From: Dichotomicrobium sp046543175
GTDB taxonomy: Bacteria; Pseudomonadota; Alphaproteobacteria; Rhizobiales; Rhodomicrobiaceae
Direction of reading: 5' to 3'
DNA length: 13,938 nucleotides
Assembly: GCA_046543175.1 (NCBI GenBank)
Contig: JBKGZY010000056.1
Coordinates: 1 to 13,938 of the forward strand
The position numbers were made by a program, and so were the translations under genes. Shown here piece by piece: positions 1-6,862 of this stretch (positions are counted from its first letter, which is position 1; every line of letters begins with the position of its first letter). The notes below the pieces were generated by a model. That model saw only the letters and a program-made list of their open reading frames with translations, was not told the DNA's origin and made no database searches.

Positions 1-74
1 TCATGCCCGTGACCTAGTCGCCAATGCGAGGAATCAAACTCAACTTGTCGTGAGAAATCGCGAGGTTCAGCCGC

Positions 75-626
75 TCAGCCCGTTGTCTCGTCCGCGAGAT
101 GCTCATTCAGCCTCGGCATGATCTCGACAAAATTGCAGGGGCGGTGCCGGTAATCGAGCTGATATCGCAGAATGCCGTCCCAGGCATCCTTGCAGGCGCC
201 GGGCGAACCCGGAACGCAGAAGATGTATGTGCCGCCCGCCACGCCGGCGAGCGAACGGGACTGGATCGTGGAGGTCCCGACCTTGTCGAAGGAGAGCATG
301 TGCATGACGGTCGAGAAGCCGTCGATCTCCTTGTCGAACAGCGGGCGCACGGCTTCCGGCGTGATGTCGCGCCCGGTCAGGCCGGTGCCGCCGGTAGTGA
401 TCACCGCGTCGATCCCCGGCTCGGCGATCCAGTCGCGCAGCGCCGCCTGAATTTCTGCGATCTCGTCACGGACGATCTTCCGGTCCGCAAGCTCGTGGCC
501 CGCGCCGGTGAGGCGATCGGCAAGCAGGGCGCCGGACTTGTCGTCCGCCATTTCGCGGCTGTCCGAGACGGTCAGGACCGCGATGCGCACGGGTTTGAAG
601 GGTTTCGTTTCATCGATGCCAGGCAT
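75..626 (-). CDS. moaB: MoaB, molybdenum cofactor biosynthesis protein B
   Basis: A 183-residue MogA/MoaB-family protein that acts in the cytoplasm on molybdopterin, at the adenylylation step before molybdenum insertion. Near residues 76-92 it carries the family's TTGGTGLTGRDITPEA loop, which contacts the pterin and phosphates. A second family motif, GSPGACKDAWDGIL, lies near residues 140-153. Its length is normal for MoaB. The ATG at 626 is chosen because the protein then begins MPGIDE, as many alphaproteobacterial MoaB proteins do; the ribosome binding site there is weak. The gene is not beside moaD and moaE, which lie about 6.3 kb away on the same strand. It sits downstream of the rhomboid gene but is separated from it by a repeat-filled gap, so it probably has its own promoter. 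Whether it acts as MoaB or MogA cannot be told from sequence alone. Positions 1-74 downstream hold no gene I can support. Confidence 0.93.
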   Translation of the reverse strand: MPGIDETKPFKPVRIAVLTVSDSREMADDKSGALLADRLTGAGHELADRKIVRDEIAEIQAALRDWIAEPGIDAVITTGGTGLTGRDITPEAVRPLFDKEIDGFSTVMHMLSFDKVGTSTIQSRSLAGVAGGTYIFCVPGSPGACKDAWDGILRYQLDYRHRPCNFVEIMPRLNEHLADETTG

Positions 627-681
627 GTCGGACCGTCCATCTTGGAGCGCTTGCGATCAGATTGAATTGGCACAACCCGCC

Positions 682-813
682 GTCATGGCGAGCGCAGCGG
701 AGCCGAAGGCCGGTGCGAAGCGACGAAGCCATCCAACTCCAGGCGCCAAGCGGCTGGACTGCTTCCGGCTCCGCCTACATTCCTGGAAGATGCTGTCGGG
801 GGCTCGCAATGAC
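682..813. repeat. Imperfect palindromic interspersed repeat
   Basis: The ends are inverted copies: GTCATGGCGAGC at 682-693 and GCTCGCAATGAC at 802-813 match at 11 of 12 positions. Inner arms also pair imperfectly, with GAAGC-x2-TCCA near 728-738 against CTGGA-x2-GCTTC near 754-765. The pattern (GTCATxGCGAGCGCAGCG at one end, GCTCGCAATGAC at the other) resembles dispersed palindromic repeats seen between genes of many alphaproteobacteria; that resemblance is from memory. With the hairpin at 892-910 it accounts for most of the 320-bp gap between moaB and the rhomboid gene. I see no protein-coding gene in that gap. Confidence 0.7.
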
Positions 814-891
814 ACGACGCCATCCCGCCCGTCGTGGCCGCGCTTGAACCGGCAGTCCAGGCAACAAATCCAAAAGCTCACGATATTTGAC

Positions 892-910
892 GCCCGTGTC
901 AAGCACGGGC
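892..910. repeat. Short perfect hairpin, possible repeat unit or terminator
   Basis: A 7-bp perfect inverted repeat, GCCCGTG and CACGGGC, around the 5-nt loop TCAAG. It lies 37 bp past the rhomboid stop codon, so the transcript could fold here, but no T-tract follows on the minus strand. The sequence CATGCCCGTGCTTGACACGG on the minus strand resembles a common alphaproteobacterial dispersed palindrome. I therefore favour a repeat unit over a true terminator. Confidence 0.5.
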
Positions 911-946
911 ATGACGTGGTTCCGGTTAATCGAAACGGCGCGCTCG

Positions 947-1810
947 TCAAGCGCCAGGTCCGCCGCTCCACGGTCCGCGGCCGTTCGAGCCGGTCCGATC
1001 CATATTTCCGCCATCGCCGTTTGCGCCAGGCTCGCGGCGCCGCCCGGCGTCAGGTACGCGCCAGCGTGTGCGTCCGGTCCGGGCAAGATAGGGCTTGCCG
1101 CGCCTTGCATCGTAGACCGCCGTCTTCCGACCAACTCCGCCAATCCAAAGCAGCGGCAGAAGCGCGATGCCCGCGACGAAGCCGCCGATATGCGCCCACC
1201 ATGCGATGCCGCCGCCCATGCTCGGACGCAACATTTCCACGGCGCCCTGAAGCACCTGAAGCCCGAACCACAGGACGACAAAGGACAGCGCCGGCAGTTC
1301 GAAGAACAGCGGGATGAACACGATGGGAACGAGCATGATGAGCCGCGCGCGCGGGAACGTCATGGCATACGCGCCCATCACGCCGGCAACAGCGCCCGAA
1401 GCGCCGAGCACCGGAACAGGCGAATCCTGATTGAAGTAGAAATGCGCAAGGTTCGCCGCGAGACCGCAGAGCATGTAGAACACGAAAAACGCCACCGGGC
1501 CGTAGCGGCTTTCCACCGAACTGCCGAAAATATACAGCGTCCACATGTTCAGCAGGATGTGCAGCCAGCCGCCATGCATGAAGAAACTGCTGACGAACGG
1601 CAAATAGTCGTTCGGCGATAGCCCCTGGTACTGCGCCCAGTCGGGGTTCGCGTAGCGCAGCGGCACCAGCGCGTATTCGTAGATGAATTCCCGGCCGACG
1701 AGCCCGGTCATCGAAATCTGGAACAGGAACACCAGAGCATTCGCGACAATCAGCGCATAGACAACGTTGGGCGTCGTGCGGACGACGATCGAATCGCGAA
1801 TGGGGATCAT
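947..1810 (-). CDS. Rhomboid family intramembrane serine protease
   Basis: A 287-residue polytopic membrane protein that should cleave membrane-spanning substrates within the bilayer. The catalytic GASG motif places the nucleophile at Ser138. The partner histidine is His207 in AWWAHIGGF. The HGGWLHILLNMW segment supplies the conserved His84 and Asn88 of the oxyanion region. Hydrophobic spans are visible near residues 16-33, 86-97, 106-125, 135-151, 155-183 and 205-224, which fits a six-helix core. After residue 226 the tail is Arg/Gly-rich and looks disordered. The start at 1810 gives MIPIRDS, a typical rhomboid beginning; a TTG at 1858 would add 16 unlikely residues. The substrate cannot be inferred. 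The gene starts 82 bp after the hydrolase stop and may be the distal end of that operon or separately transcribed. Confidence 0.92.
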   Translation of the reverse strand: MIPIRDSIVVRTTPNVVYALIVANALVFLFQISMTGLVGREFIYEYALVPLRYANPDWAQYQGLSPNDYLPFVSSFFMHGGWLHILLNMWTLYIFGSSVESRYGPVAFFVFYMLCGLAANLAHFYFNQDSPVPVLGASGAVAGVMGAYAMTFPRARLIMLVPIVFIPLFFELPALSFVVLWFGLQVLQGAVEMLRPSMGGGIAWWAHIGGFVAGIALLPLLWIGGVGRKTAVYDARRGKPYLARTGRTRWRVPDAGRRREPGANGDGGNMDRTGSNGRGPWSGGPGA

Positions 1811-1892
1811 GTAGGGGCACCGCCTGCACTCGGGCCGCTCGCGTGACGAACGGGTCAATAAATGTCAGCGTAACAGCGCCGGCGCCCCGCGC

Positions 1893-2813
1893 CTATGCGG
1901 TCTGACGCGCCAACCGTGCCACGCTTGTCAGCACATGGTCATAGTTTTTCAGAATCCAAAAATGCCCGGCGCCCTCGATGGTGTTGACGCTGCATCCGGG
2001 GAGCAGTTCGCCGAGCTTCATGGCGGCGGCGACCGGCACGTTACGGTCAGCCGTGCCCTGCCAGAGAATTGTGGGAGCGTGGATGCTCGCAAAGGCGACA
2101 TCCCACTGGCGCGAAAAGCAGCGCAACTCTTCGACCGCGCCACCGACTCCGGGCCGCACGCCTTCGCGCAGCCCGCGCAGGAGGTTTCGGCGGGTGCGCC
2201 TGTCCGACAAGATGCGCCAGTCCGAAGGGGCGGCGCGCGCCATCAGGAATCCCGCCATCGCCTGCGGCACGAACAGGAAACCAAGCCGGCCGAAGGTGAA
2301 AAGGAAACGGTAGAGCAGCGGCACGCCGGGCAGCCAGCGGAACAAAAGACGATGACCCGGCCCAAGACGCTTCGGGCTTTCCGGCCCGGCGAAGGGTCCC
2401 ACCGGCGAGACCAGCCCCATTGCCGCGACGCGTTCCGGATAGATGGCAGCGAAGGCGACGGCGAACGGTGCGCCGCCCGACACTCCCGCAACGGCCACGC
2501 GGTTCACCCCCAGCGCGTCGCAAAGCGCCGCCATATCCGGCGCTGTCACTGACAGCGGACGGGCCTTGGCAAAGCTCGACAGGCCGAAGCCGGGGCGTTC
2601 CGGGGCGATCAGGCGCAAGCCGTGGGCCCGCGCGAAATCTTCGCAGATCTGGAACATGAAGCGCGAGCCAGGCGTCCCGTGAAAACACAGGAGTGGCAAT
2701 CCGTCCGGATCGCCGTATTCGCGGAAGCCGATCACGCGCCCGTCTGCGAGCATCAGCCGCCCGTCCGCACCGCAGCGCTCCATGCGCGGAGCCGCCCCCA
2801 AATCCTTTTCCAT
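1893..2813 (-). CDS. Alpha/beta hydrolase
   Basis: A 306-residue soluble alpha/beta hydrolase-fold protein with the full catalytic triad visible. The nucleophile is Ser112 in AGVSGGAP, the acid is Asp256 in GTADRNVP, and the base is His284 in GAGHFW. The HGTPGSR segment at residues 45-51 forms the oxyanion hole. A cap region spans roughly residues 135-235. There is no signal peptide, so it should act in the cytoplasm. The substrate is unknown; esterase, lactonase or epoxide-hydrolase-like activity would all fit. It starts 15 bp after the histidine kinase stop, so it is probably co-transcribed with petP-petR-kinase. A second ATG at 2783, with a G-rich stretch upstream, is an alternative start that would remove 10 residues. 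Confidence 0.9.
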   Translation of the reverse strand: MEKDLGAAPRMERCGADGRLMLADGRVIGFREYGDPDGLPLLCFHGTPGSRFMFQICEDFARAHGLRLIAPERPGFGLSSFAKARPLSVTAPDMAALCDALGVNRVAVAGVSGGAPFAVAFAAIYPERVAAMGLVSPVGPFAGPESPKRLGPGHRLLFRWLPGVPLLYRFLFTFGRLGFLFVPQAMAGFLMARAAPSDWRILSDRRTRRNLLRGLREGVRPGVGGAVEELRCFSRQWDVAFASIHAPTILWQGTADRNVPVAAAMKLGELLPGCSVNTIEGAGHFWILKNYDHVLTSVARLARQTA

Positions 2814-2828
2814 GACCCCGCCGCGCTC

Positions 2829-4400
2829 CTATTCGACAGGCAGCCGGATGGTTGCCTTCAAGCCGCCGAGCGGGCTGTGCCCAAGCATGATGTCGCCGCC
2901 GTGACCGCGCACGATGTCCCGCGCGATCGACAGGCCCAGCCCCGTGCTTTTCACGTCCTGGTTCCGGGAATCGTCCAGCCCGAAGAAGGGCCGGAACACG
3001 GCCTCGCGCTGTTCGATGGGAATGCCGGGGCCGTCATCCTCGACTTGAACGGTAATGGAGCGCGGACCGCGCCGTGCCCGGATCACCACGGTGTCGGCAA
3101 AACGGGTTGCGTTGGCGGCAAGGTTGAGGATTGCGCGCTTGAGCGCGTTGCGCCGCGCGAACAACGCCACGGCTTCCGGCGCATCCAGTTCGACCGATTT
3201 GCCGTGCGTGGCGGCGGCATCGACCACTTCCCGCAGCAATTCGACTAGGTCGAACTCCACCGGCTGCTCGCCGGCATCGCCCTTGGAAAAAGCGAGATAG
3301 GCTTCCAGCATCTGCTGCATCTCGTCGATATCCGCGTTCAGGTTTTCGGCTTCCGGCCGGTCGCCGAGCATGGCGAGTTGCAGGCGAAAGCGCGTGAGCA
3401 CCGTGCGCAGGTCGTGGCTGACGCCGGCGAGCATGGTGGTGCGCTGTTCGACATGGCGCTCGATGCGGTCGCGCATCTCGATGAAGGATTGCGCCGCCAG
3501 CCGGACCTCGCGCGCGCCGCGCACCTTGAAGTCTTCCGGGGCGGGCTGCCCGCGGCCGAAACGCTGCGCGGCGTCGGCAAGGTTCAGCACCGGGCGGATC
3601 TGGTTGCGCAGGAACAGCACGGCGACGAAAAGCAGCACCAGCGAGGTGCCCACCATCCATAACAGGAAGATGTAGGAGTTCGACGCATAGGTCTGGTTGC
3701 GCCGCGCCAGCACCTGCAATACCGCATCGTCGAGCTTGATGCGTATTTCCACGTAGCGCGACGCCCCCACCGTATCGACCCAGAAGGGCCGGCGGATGCG
3801 CCGCCTGATCTGCTCGGAAAGCGTGCGGTCGAGCAGATCGAAAAACGGCTTGGGCCGCGCCTCCGGCAGATTCTCGTCCGGCAGGACACGCGCGACGAGG
3901 CCAAGCTTGTCCCGCGCGATGTCGCTCAGCCGTTCGTAGTCGTTGTCGTGCGGATAATCCTGATAGATCGAGATCAGCGCCGCGATCTCGTTCACGGTGG
4001 CGATGGAGAGCTGGCGCGTGACCTGCTGCCAGTGCCGCTCCATGAACACGAAGGCCAGCACGGATTGCAGAACCACGATGGGCACGATGATGATGAGCAG
4101 GGACCGCGCATAAAGCCCCTTCGGCAGCACCCGCCCCAGCAGGTGCGCCATCGCGCTGTGCGCCCGTTCCAGCCCGTCGAACAGCACGCGGAACACGCGC
4201 CACTGCCGCAGCCACGCAACATTGTGGTGATGCATGGCGAGGAAGGCGCGCCATAGGTTGGCACCCGTCTTGCGCAGCCACGCCATGTTGTGCCGGTGAA
4301 GCGCCACGAAGCCGCGCCACAGCCTGTTCAACATGTCGCGTTTGCGGCTTGCGACCTGGCCAAGCAGCGTTTTCGGCCGCTCAATCCACGTAGAGGACAT
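2829..4400 (-). CDS. Membrane sensor histidine kinase (partner of the petR-like regulator)
   Basis: A 523-residue sensor kinase, expected to autophosphorylate and pass the phosphate to the adjacent response regulator. It has a long cytoplasmic N-terminus, TM1 at about 101-120, a periplasmic sensor region at about 121-241, TM2 at about 242-264, and a HAMP linker to about 315. The phosphoacceptor is His329 in SHDLRTVLTRF. The N box ends at Asn430 (NLAANATRF), and the ATP-lid motifs are DDGPGIP near 455-461 and GLGLSIA near 487-493. In the H box, Val334 stands where EnvZ-type kinases usually have Pro. Residues 27-65 contain two copies of LWRxFxAxHxHNxAWLR at a 22-residue period. The start at 4400 is preferred because AGGGG lies 8 nt upstream and the gene then overlaps petR by 20 bp. 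Met23 at 4334 is an alternative. Confidence 0.93.
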   Translation of the reverse strand: MSSTWIERPKTLLGQVASRKRDMLNRLWRGFVALHRHNMAWLRKTGANLWRAFLAMHHHNVAWLRQWRVFRVLFDGLERAHSAMAHLLGRVLPKGLYARSLLIIIVPIVVLQSVLAFVFMERHWQQVTRQLSIATVNEIAALISIYQDYPHDNDYERLSDIARDKLGLVARVLPDENLPEARPKPFFDLLDRTLSEQIRRRIRRPFWVDTVGASRYVEIRIKLDDAVLQVLARRNQTYASNSYIFLLWMVGTSLVLLFVAVLFLRNQIRPVLNLADAAQRFGRGQPAPEDFKVRGAREVRLAAQSFIEMRDRIERHVEQRTTMLAGVSHDLRTVLTRFRLQLAMLGDRPEAENLNADIDEMQQMLEAYLAFSKGDAGEQPVEFDLVELLREVVDAAATHGKSVELDAPEAVALFARRNALKRAILNLAANATRFADTVVIRARRGPRSITVQVEDDGPGIPIEQREAVFRPFFGLDDSRNQDVKSTGLGLSIARDIVRGHGGDIMLGHSPLGGLKATIRLPVE

Positions 4401-5100
4401 AGCCGCGGCCCCTGACCGTTTGCAGATGCACCGGGTTGGCCGGGTCCACCTCGATCTTGCGGCGCAGGCGGTTGATCTGCACGTCGATGGCCCGGTCGGT
4501 GCCGTGCGCGTCGTCGCCGAGCAGTTCGTGACGCGCGATGGTCTCGCCGGGCGTGCGGGCGAACTGGCGCAGAAGCTCGCGTTCACGGTCGGTGAGCTTC
4601 ACCGGCTCGCCGCCGCAGGTCAGATCGCCCCGCAGGACATGAAACACGCAGTCGCCGAAACGAACCTCCTCGGGCGCTTCCTCTTCGGGCGCGCGGCGGC
4701 GCAGGATGTTCTGCAAACGCAGCAGCAGTTCGCGCGGATCGAACGGCTTGGCCATGTAGTCGTCCACGCCGAGTTCCAGGCCATGGACCCGGTGTTCCGG
4801 CTCCGAGCGCGCGGTGAGCATCAGGATCGGCACATCGGATTCCGCGCGCAGCGTCTGTGCGAGCGACAGCCCGGATTCGCCGGGCATCATGATGTCGAGA
4901 ATGATGAGGTCGAAGGCCAGACCGCGCAGCGCATTGCGCGCCTCTTCGGAATCCGCGCTGACCGTGACCCGGAAGCCGTTTTCGCGCAGATAGCCGGCCA
5001 GCAGATCACGGATCCGCCGGTCATCATCCACCACCAGCAGGTGAGGGGCCGTATCGGCCGGCGGCCCGGGTCGCTTCTGCTCAGCGTGTGCAACGGTCAT
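4381..5100 (-). CDS. petR: OmpR-family response regulator, PetR-like
   Basis: A 239-residue DNA-binding response regulator. The receiver domain (about 19-135) has the acidic pocket at Asp25/Asp26, the phosphoacceptor Asp69 in LILDIMMPG, Thr96 and Lys118. The C-terminal winged helix (about 140-237) has the OmpR-type LTDRERELLRQF and RAIDVQINRLRRKIE segments and ends in TVRGRGYVLYVD. The ATG at 5100 overlaps the petP stop as ATGA. GGAGG lies 7 nt upstream inside petP, so translation is likely coupled. A MarR-type gene directly before an OmpR-type regulator matches petP-petR of Rhodobacter capsulatus, where petR sits upstream of the cytochrome bc1 operon. Here no bc1 genes are in view, so the target genes are unknown. 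The family call is firm; the symbol is by similarity and context. Confidence 0.94.
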   Translation of the reverse strand: MTVAHAEQKRPGPPADTAPHLLVVDDDRRIRDLLAGYLRENGFRVTVSADSEEARNALRGLAFDLIILDIMMPGESGLSLAQTLRAESDVPILMLTARSEPEHRVHGLELGVDDYMAKPFDPRELLLRLQNILRRRAPEEEAPEEVRFGDCVFHVLRGDLTCGGEPVKLTDRERELLRQFARTPGETIARHELLGDDAHGTDRAIDVQINRLRRKIEVDPANPVHLQTVRGRGYVLYVD

Positions 5101-5678
5101 TCTCTTTCCTCCCCGGTCGGGTGCAGCACGTCCCCCGTGGCGATCAGGCGCGTGATCGCGTCCCGTTCTTCCGGACGGATCATGCTCAACAGGAACTGCG
5201 CCACGACCTCGGGCCCCTGATCGCCCGCCGCGCGCATGGCCGCCTCGATCCGCTCCGTCTGGCGGCCCGCCAGCCGCTCGATCAGCGCCACGCCGTCGCG
5301 GCGCGGGTACAGCAGGCGCTCGCGCCGGTCGCTTTCGCCGCGCACCTGCGTGATAAAGCCGCGGTCGCGCAGATCCTTCAGCACCCGTGCGAGACTTTGC
5401 TTGGTAATCTTGAGGATTTCGAGGAGATCGGCGACCCGGATGCCCGGATGCCGGCAAATGAAGTGGAGCGCCCTGTGATGCGCCCGCCCGAAATCGAGTT
5501 CGGCCAGGATTTCATCGGCGTCCGCCGTGAAGTCCCGATAGGCAAAGAACAGAAGCTCGATGATGCGGAAGCTGTGCGGGGCGGTAGGCGGCTGCCGTGT
5601 CTCCGCCTCTGCGGCGTCGGACACTGTGGCACGGGCGCCGTATCGCTCCAGTTCCGTCTCGGTGGTTATGTCAGCCAT
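5097..5678 (-). CDS. petP: MarR-family regulator, PetP-like
   Basis: A 193-residue MarR-type winged-helix regulator. After a poorly conserved N-terminus of about 35 residues comes LLFFAYRDF, then FGRAHHRALHFICRHPG. The recognition region is LLEILKITKQSLARVLKDL (about 85-103), followed by the wing DRRERLLYPRRDG (about 117-129). Such proteins bind palindromic operators as dimers and often repress their own operon. The gene heads the petP-petR-kinase-hydrolase set and its TGA overlaps the petR ATG. I prefer the ATG at 5678 to a TTG at 5714. No Shine-Dalgarno sequence is visible before 5678, and a plausible -10 box lies only 7 nt upstream, so the message may be leaderless. The effector ligand is unknown. 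Confidence 0.9.
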   Translation of the reverse strand: MADITTETELERYGARATVSDAAEAETRQPPTAPHSFRIIELLFFAYRDFTADADEILAELDFGRAHHRALHFICRHPGIRVADLLEILKITKQSLARVLKDLRDRGFITQVRGESDRRERLLYPRRDGVALIERLAGRQTERIEAAMRAAGDQGPEVVAQFLLSMIRPEERDAITRLIATGDVLHPTGEERE

Positions 5679-5687
5679 GTTGACATA
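5667..5687. promoter_or_regulatory. Palindrome over the petP start codon (candidate operator)
   Basis: A perfect inverted repeat with 7-bp arms, TATGTCA at 5667-5673 and TGACATA at 5681-5687, separated by 7 bp. It covers the petP ATG (5676-5678 on the opposite strand). The sequence TTGACAT at 5680-5686 recurs at 5721-5727. The arm size and spacing suit a dimeric MarR-type or response-regulator site. That role is an inference; no binding data are available here. Confidence 0.45.
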
Positions 5688-5714
5688 TATTGAAGTGATT
5701 GCTACGTCACGCAA
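5686..5714 (-). promoter_or_regulatory. Candidate petP promoter, possibly leaderless
   Basis: Read on the minus strand, TTGCGT (5709-5714) and AATATA (5686-5691) are separated by 17 nt, a normal sigma-70 spacing. Only 7 nt separate the -10 box from the petP ATG at 5678. Transcription would therefore begin at or next to the start codon, which fits the lack of a ribosome binding site. The hexamers match consensus only moderately. Confidence 0.4.
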
Positions 5715-5717
5715 TCA
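5696..5717. promoter_or_regulatory. Palindrome over the petP -35 region (candidate operator)
   Basis: A perfect inverted repeat with 7-bp arms, TGATTGC at 5696-5702 and GCAATCA at 5711-5717, around an 8-bp centre containing ACGT. It overlaps the predicted -35 box and spacer of the petP promoter, where a bound dimer would block RNA polymerase. It is the better candidate for PetP self-regulation; it could also serve the divergent ilvE gene. Its function is inferred from position and symmetry only. Confidence 0.5.
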
Positions 5718-5926
5718 TTTTTGACATTTTTCCGATGGACTCGCGCCGTTCACCGCAATATCTAAACGGCCTGATCGGAAAAGGTTTCGCGTGACGGCCT
5801 CACCCGCTGCGGCATGGGTTGTCATGTAACAGAAATGAACGGATCGCGCCGGTTCGGCGATCATCTGTTGTCCGATGGCGGCCGGGAGTCAAGCCGAATT
5901 GGCGGCAAGAAACTAGCAACACGCTC

Positions 5927-5932
5927 GGGAGG
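5927..5932 (+). promoter_or_regulatory. Strong ribosome binding site that fixes the ilvE start
   Basis: GGGAGG lies 6 nt before the ATG at 5939. It supports this start over an ATG 120 bp upstream in the same frame, whose extra 40 residues do not resemble an aminotransferase. Confidence 0.85.
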
Positions 5933-5938
5933 CGTTCA

Positions 5939-6835
5939 ATGGCATCTGTTCCTTACGATCAGCGCGACGGCGTTATCTGGATGAATGGCAAACTCGTGCC
6001 GTGGGGCGATGCGAAGTTGCACGTGTTGAGCCATGCGCTGCACTACGCCAGTTGCGTGTTCGAGGGCGAACGGGCCTATAACGGCGAGATTTTCAAGCTG
6101 ACCGAGCACAGCGAAAGGCTGACGGAGTCGGCGCGCATCCTTGGCTTCGACCTTCCCTATAGCGTGGCCGAGATCGATCAGGCCTGCCGCGACGTCCTTG
6201 TCGCGAACGACCTCACCGATGCTTATGTCCGCCCGGTCGCGTGGCGCGGCAGCGAGCAGATGGGCGTGTCGGCCCAGAACACGAAGATCAATGTCGCCGT
6301 CGCCGCCTGGGACTGGGGCGCGTATTTCGACCCCGAGTTCCTGAAGACGGGCCTGCGCCTGGCAATCGCCGATTACTGCCGGCCCGATCCGCGCACCGCG
6401 CCCGCGAAGTCCAAAGCGGCGGGGCTGTACATGATCTGCACGCTGGAGAAGCACAAGGCGGAGGCCGCCGGCTACGCCGACGCGCTCATGCTGGACTGGC
6501 GCGGCCGTGTCGCGGAGGCAACGGGCGCCAACATCTTCTTCCTGAAGGACGGCGTGCTGCACACCCCGATACCCGACTGCTTCCTCGACGGCATCACGCG
6601 GCGCGCGGTCATGGACCTCGCGCGCAAGCGCGGTATCGAGATCGTCGAGCGGGCGATCATGCCCGAGGAGATGGGAAGCTTCGAGGAATGCTTCCTTACC
6701 GGCACGGCCGCAGAGGTCACGCCCGTCGGCGAAATCGGGCCGTACCGGTTCCATGTCGGGGATGTGACGAAAACGCTGATGAACGACTTTTCCGCGCTCA
6801 CCCGTCCGGAGGAAGCATTGGCGCGGGTAAGCTGA
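5939..6835 (+). CDS. ilvE: Branched-chain amino acid aminotransferase
   Basis: A 298-residue fold-type IV PLP aminotransferase. It catalyses the last step of valine, leucine and isoleucine synthesis, and the first step of their breakdown, using glutamate and 2-oxoglutarate (EC 2.6.1.42). The PLP-binding lysine is Lys159 in SKAAGLY, matching the IlvE position. Glu193 in VAEATGANIFF contacts the PLP ring nitrogen. The N-terminal SHALHYASCVFEGERAYNG and C-terminal LTGTAAEVTPV motifs are present. Length is normal. The gene is transcribed away from petP, across a 260-bp gap with no further gene, and converges with moaE. This divergent ilvE/petP layout recurs in alphaproteobacteria as far as I recall. 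D-amino-acid or aminodeoxychorismate enzymes share the fold but fit these motifs less well. Confidence 0.95.
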   Translation: MASVPYDQRDGVIWMNGKLVPWGDAKLHVLSHALHYASCVFEGERAYNGEIFKLTEHSERLTESARILGFDLPYSVAEIDQACRDVLVANDLTDAYVRPVAWRGSEQMGVSAQNTKINVAVAAWDWGAYFDPEFLKTGLRLAIADYCRPDPRTAPAKSKAAGLYMICTLEKHKAEAAGYADALMLDWRGRVAEATGANIFFLKDGVLHTPIPDCFLDGITRRAVMDLARKRGIEIVERAIMPEEMGSFEECFLTGTAAEVTPVGEIGPYRFHVGDVTKTLMNDFSALTRPEEALARVS

Positions 6836-6847
6836 TCCCGCGCAGCC

Positions 6848-6862
6848 GGGGCCGTTTGCCCC
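6848..6862. terminator. Small hairpin between converging ilvE and moaE
   Basis: A 5-bp GC stem, GGGGC and GCCCC, with the loop CGTTT, fills most of the 27-bp gap between the two converging stop codons. It lacks a T-tract on either strand, so it is at best a weak bidirectional terminator. Confidence 0.3.

Noticed and set aside
1..74. Possible start of another minus-strand gene (ATG ending at position 4)
   Set aside because: Only the start codon would be inside the window, with no strong ribosome binding site, so it cannot be supported.
947..1100. Frameshift in the rhomboid tail
   Set aside because: The tail is unusual, but no other frame gives a recognisable rhomboid C-terminus, and all catalytic residues lie well before it. 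Variable tails are common in the family.
5101..5457. N-terminal extension of the petR reading frame into petP
   Set aside because: The extension is Arg/Pro/Ala-rich shadow sequence of petP. The ATG at 5100 has GGAGG 7 nt upstream and a classic ATGA overlap.
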